This document shows, in pieces, positions 52,292 through 54,676 of a DNA stretch of 54,676 nucleotides. Origin of the DNA: Bacteroidales bacterium (lineage in GTDB: Bacteria; Bacteroidota; Bacteroidia; Bacteroidales; WCHB1-69); the NCBI GenBank assembly GCA_017549765.1, contig JAFYNM010000020.1, positions 1-54,676 on the forward strand. Reading direction: 5' to 3'. The notes under the pieces were generated by a model. It had not been told where the DNA came from. It ran no database searches and worked only from the letters and a program-made list of their open reading frames with translations. Position 1 is the first letter of the stretch. The number at the start of each line of letters is the position of its first letter. The position numbers and the translations under genes are program-made.

Positions 52292-53044
52292 AAGGATCTC
52301 TTCCCAAGGGTATTGCACATCGGCCAAGAATAGTGCTTGTGCCGGCATGGAGGTGCCTGCTGAACAACGGTTTTTCTCTTCGATAATGCGACGGAAGTCA
52401 TCCACTGTCAGTTTCCCCAACCCAACGTCCATCAGAGTGCCCACGATGGCGCGGACCATGTTGCGCAGAAACCGGTTGGCCGTGATGGTGAAGACCAGCT
52501 CATGGCCTTGTTCGGTCCATTCCGCCTTTGAAACATGGCAGATGAAGTTGTTCACTTGGGTGTGTACCTTGCTGAAGCTGGTGAAGTCCTCGTGCTGCAA
52601 GAGCAATGCGGCGGCCTCGTTCATCAGGGTTACATCGGGTTTTCGATAGCTGAAAAAGCGGAGGTGTGACAGAAAAGGGTCTTTCTGGGTGGTGATATAA
52701 TAATGGTAGGTCCGTTCCATTGCATCGAAGCGGGCGTGGGCTTGTGGCTGGACGGGGAAGATGCGGTAGATGACGATATCGGAGGAGAGGTAGTTGTTGA
52801 ACTTGTCGGTGAATGCCTCACAATCTTCAAAAAGCATGCTTTCTGGCAGGTCGAAGTGGGCGTAGTAGCAGGAGCTATGCACGCCCGTGTCGGTGCGCCC
52901 ACAGCCCGTGATGGGAATGCGGTCACAATGCAGCAACAGCGACAGTCCGCGCTCCAGCGTCTCCTGCACCGAGGGATGGTGGGGCTGGATCTGCCACCCG
53001 AAGAAGGGGGCACCATTGTATGCCAGATGCATGAAATAGCGCAT
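52271..53044 (-). CDS. truA: tRNA pseudouridine(38-40) synthase TruA
   Basis: A 257-residue enzyme that makes pseudouridine at positions 38-40 of tRNA. The start MRYFMHLAYNGAPFFGWQIQ is family-typical and lies 2 nt after the stop of the aminotransferase gene; longer in-frame ATGs fall inside that gene. The catalytic Asp52 is in GCGRTDTGVHS. DAMERTYHYYITTQKDPFLS and NRFLRNMVRAIVGTLMDVG are further TruA signatures. It is the second gene of an operon with the DegT-type aminotransferase. It overlaps the convergent T9SS protein gene by 21 bp. Confidence 0.95.
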   Translation of the reverse strand: MRYFMHLAYNGAPFFGWQIQPHHPSVQETLERGLSLLLHCDRIPITGCGRTDTGVHSSCYYAHFDLPESMLFEDCEAFTDKFNNYLSSDIVIYRIFPVQPQAHARFDAMERTYHYYITTQKDPFLSHLRFFSYRKPDVTLMNEAAALLLQHEDFTSFSKVHTQVNNFICHVSKAEWTEQGHELVFTITANRFLRNMVRAIVGTLMDVGLGKLTVDDFRRIIEEKNRCSAGTSMPAQALFLADVQYPWEEILLPDNGQ

Positions 53045-53046
53045 GG

Positions 53047-54300
53047 TTAGCTGTTTTTCAGAGACTCTTTGATCATATCGACGATATAGCGGGCATCCTC
53101 TTCGGTGACGCACGGACCGCTGGGCAGACAGAGACCTTGCTTGAAGAGCGACTCGGAGATGCCGTTGGTGTAGGCGGGACAGCCTTGGAAGACGGGCTGT
53201 AGATGCATAGGTTTCCAGAGCGGACGAGCCTCGATGCCTTTCTGGTCGAGGAATACGCGCATGGCCTCCACGTTGGCATTCGGTTCGCAGTCGGTATGCA
53301 GGGCAGAGGCTTGGTGCACTACGCCTGCGGCGCCGCCCACGGCACCCTGCACGCCTGTCTGGTAGGCCTTCTCCTGCCCTTGGACCTTCAGTGTCGGATC
53401 CAGAAGGAGGGTGTTGAGCCAGAAGTTGGACTCGTAGCAGCGGTCGGGCTCACCATGTACGGTGATGCCGTCCACAGACTGCAGCAGTTCGGCGTATAGC
53501 TCATAGAGTCGGCGGTGATGGTCGATATGTTCCGCGAGCACCGACATCTGCCCGCGTCCGATGCCCGCGCAGATGTTGCTCATCCGGTAGTTGTAGCCGA
53601 TATGCTCGTGCTGGTAGTAAGGATATGCCTCGCGGGCCTGGGTGGCCAAGAACATGATGTGCTGCCAGGATGCGTCGTCGGGACAGACGAGCGCCCCGCC
53701 GCCAGAGGTGGTGATCATCTTGTTGCCGTTGAAACTCAACACCCCGTATTGGCCGAAGGTGCCCAGGACCTGTCCGTCATATCGGGAGCCGAAGCCCTCG
53801 GCGGCATCCTCGATGACGGGGATGTCGTAACGTTCAGCGATGGCCATGATACGCCGGATGTCGTAGGGCATGCCGTACAAGGCAACAGGAACGATGGCCT
53901 TGGGCTTGCGGCCCGTGCGTTCCATGCGGTCTATGATGGCCTTCTCCAAGAGGACAGGGTCCATATTCCAGCTGTGCGGCTCGCTGTCGATAAAGACGGG
54001 CGTGGCGCCTAGATAGGTTGCTGGGTTGGCGGAGGCGCAGAAGGTGAACGACTGCACCAGTACCTCTTCGCCGGGCTGCACGCCACAGGCGATGAGGGAG
54101 AGGTGTACCGCAGCGGTTCCTGACGACAACGCCACCACGCGCTTGTCCTGCCCCACGAAAGCCTCCAGGTCTTTCTCAAAACCGTTCACATTGGGGCCCA
54201 AAGGCACCACCCAGTTGGTGTCGAAGGCCTCCTTGACATATTGCTGCTCCAGACCCTCCTCGCTCATATGCGCCAAACAGAGATATATTCGTTTTTCCAT
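53047..54300 (-). CDS. DegT/DnrJ/EryC1/StrS-family PLP aminotransferase
   Basis: A 417-residue PLP enzyme of the sugar aminotransferase family, which transfers an amino group to a keto-sugar nucleotide in surface polysaccharide or glycan synthesis. SSGTAAVHLSLIACG binds PLP phosphate; Asp165 in VIEDAAEGFG contacts the pyridine nitrogen; the Schiff-base Lys194 is in SFNGNKMITTSGGG. EARPLWKPMHLQPVF near 357-371 is also family-typical. A ~38-residue segment (about 305-342, with GVQGAVGGAAGVVHQ) interrupts the usual spacing before that motif and looks like an insertion. It leads the operon with truA (2-nt gap), driven by -7 element 54325-54332. The sugar substrate cannot be told, as no glycan cluster is in the window. 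Confidence 0.9.
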   Translation of the reverse strand: MEKRIYLCLAHMSEEGLEQQYVKEAFDTNWVVPLGPNVNGFEKDLEAFVGQDKRVVALSSGTAAVHLSLIACGVQPGEEVLVQSFTFCASANPATYLGATPVFIDSEPHSWNMDPVLLEKAIIDRMERTGRKPKAIVPVALYGMPYDIRRIMAIAERYDIPVIEDAAEGFGSRYDGQVLGTFGQYGVLSFNGNKMITTSGGGALVCPDDASWQHIMFLATQAREAYPYYQHEHIGYNYRMSNICAGIGRGQMSVLAEHIDHHRRLYELYAELLQSVDGITVHGEPDRCYESNFWLNTLLLDPTLKVQGQEKAYQTGVQGAVGGAAGVVHQASALHTDCEPNANVEAMRVFLDQKGIEARPLWKPMHLQPVFQGCPAYTNGISESLFKQGLCLPSGPCVTEEDARYIVDMIKESLKNS

Positions 54301-54324
54301 GCCCTAGAATTTACTTTGAAAGTG

Positions 54325-54332
54325 CAAAAATA
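54325..54332 (-). promoter_or_regulatory. Bacteroidota -7 element for the DegT/truA operon
   Basis: Minus strand TATTTTTG, TAnnTTTG match, 25 nt from the start at 54300. Confidence 0.6.
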
Positions 54333-54414
54333 GGATTTTTGTTGATTTGTTGAACTGTTGAAGCGTTGGGGACTCTATTGTGTCGTGCCCTATGGGGTGA
54401 TGAAGACCAAAGAG

Positions 54415-54491
54415 GAATTAAGAAACTAAGAAGTTAAGAAACTAAGACACCCAACTGCTAACTGACAACTGATAACTGCTAACTGACAACT
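54415..54491. repeat. Composite intergenic microrepeat, copy D
   Basis: TTAAGAAACTAAGAAGTTAA, another GAAACTAAG, then CTAACTGACAACTGATAACT and a second CTAACTGACAAC. It ends immediately before the stop codon of the right-edge gene. Confidence 0.6.
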
Positions 54492-54492
54492 T

Positions 54493-54676
54493 TTATCTGA
54501 TCACCGCCACGCTTCCCGTCACGTCTCTTGTCTCATGGCCGCGGCTCTTGTAGCGGATGAAAACCACGTAGGTACCTATGGGCACGCCCGCAGCGTCCCA
54601 GCCCTGGTCCTTGGACTTCGTGCTGAACATCACCATGCCCCACCGGTCGTAGATGGTCATCTCAAAGCTCTCCACC
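54493..54676 (-). CDS. C-terminus of a T9SS type B secreted protein (5' end beyond window)
   Basis: Only the last ~60 codons are in the window. They match the end of a type B (gliding-motility-associated) sorting domain: ESFEMTIYDRWGMVMFSTKS, then DQGWDAAGVPIGTYVVFIRY and a final VTGSVAVIR. An in-frame ATG near 54675 is an internal Met of this domain, not a start. Its stop (54493-54495) is followed by copy D of the composite microrepeat. Confidence 0.85.
   Translation of the reverse strand, partial: VESFEMTIYDRWGMVMFSTKSKDQGWDAAGVPIGTYVVFIRYKSRGHETRDVTGSVAVIR

Overview
The window comes from a Bacteroidota (most likely Bacteroidales) chromosome of roughly balanced GC that uses the type IX secretion system (T9SS). 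Three things support this. At least five proteins carry T9SS-type C-terminal sorting domains (types A and B). Almost every first gene has the Bacteroidota -7 promoter element TAnnTTTG. The housekeeping genes are typically Bacteroidota in form: a single-chain PurL, a fused NfnSL-like oxidoreductase, and a bifunctional nuclease with a UVR motif. I see no T9SS machinery genes, tRNA, rRNA, CRISPR array or complete insertion sequence.

Layout, left to right. 1-3518 (minus): a two-gene operon of large secreted proteins, the second running off the left edge. 3704-5446 (plus): a secreted C69 peptidase, ending at a strong hairpin terminator. 5550-7917 (minus): EnvC-like factor, EngB and a META-domain lipoprotein. 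8060-12474 (plus): purL and a BFN/UVR nuclease. 12483-14179 (minus): gmk and a BaiN-like flavoprotein. 14503-22337 (plus): a self-contained unit of promoter, cobalamin riboswitch, one 2,486-residue secreted adhesin-like gene and terminator. 22472-23691: a RhuM-family gene between two near-identical direct repeats. 23693-26140 (minus): OmpA-like lipoprotein, mutY and tadA. 26370-31839 (minus): pyrH, a 2TM protein, purA, a secreted TldD/PmbA-like protein and a small secreted protein. 31953-35851 (minus): NfnSL-like oxidoreductase, a TetR-type regulator and a DoxX/thioredoxin-like membrane protein. 35928-45035 (minus): two very large secreted proteins that share a domain. 45185-46129 (plus): a BASS-type transporter. 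46080-49355 (minus): an S9 peptidase lipoprotein and an LptF/LptG-type permease. 49610-52291 (plus): an IgGFc-binding-like T9SS protein. 52271-54300 (minus): a DegT-type aminotransferase and truA. The right edge holds the C-terminus of one more T9SS type B protein.

The most notable finding is the cobalamin riboswitch at 14515-14677. It has a nearly complete P1 stem, the conserved core boxes and the B12 box. The only gene behind it encodes a giant fibronectin-III / choice-of-anchor-J / CUB-like surface protein, rather than a B12 synthesis or BtuB-type transport gene. This suggests a corrinoid-controlled surface adhesin or scavenging protein. A terminator-like hairpin between aptamer and start codon, whose loop can pair with a segment next to the aptamer, is a plausible expression platform. 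Other points of interest are the repeat-flanked RhuM cassette with an operator-like palindrome, several intergenic repeat families, a TldE-like secreted protein without the metalloprotease motif, and the shared domain at the junction of the two giant ORFs.
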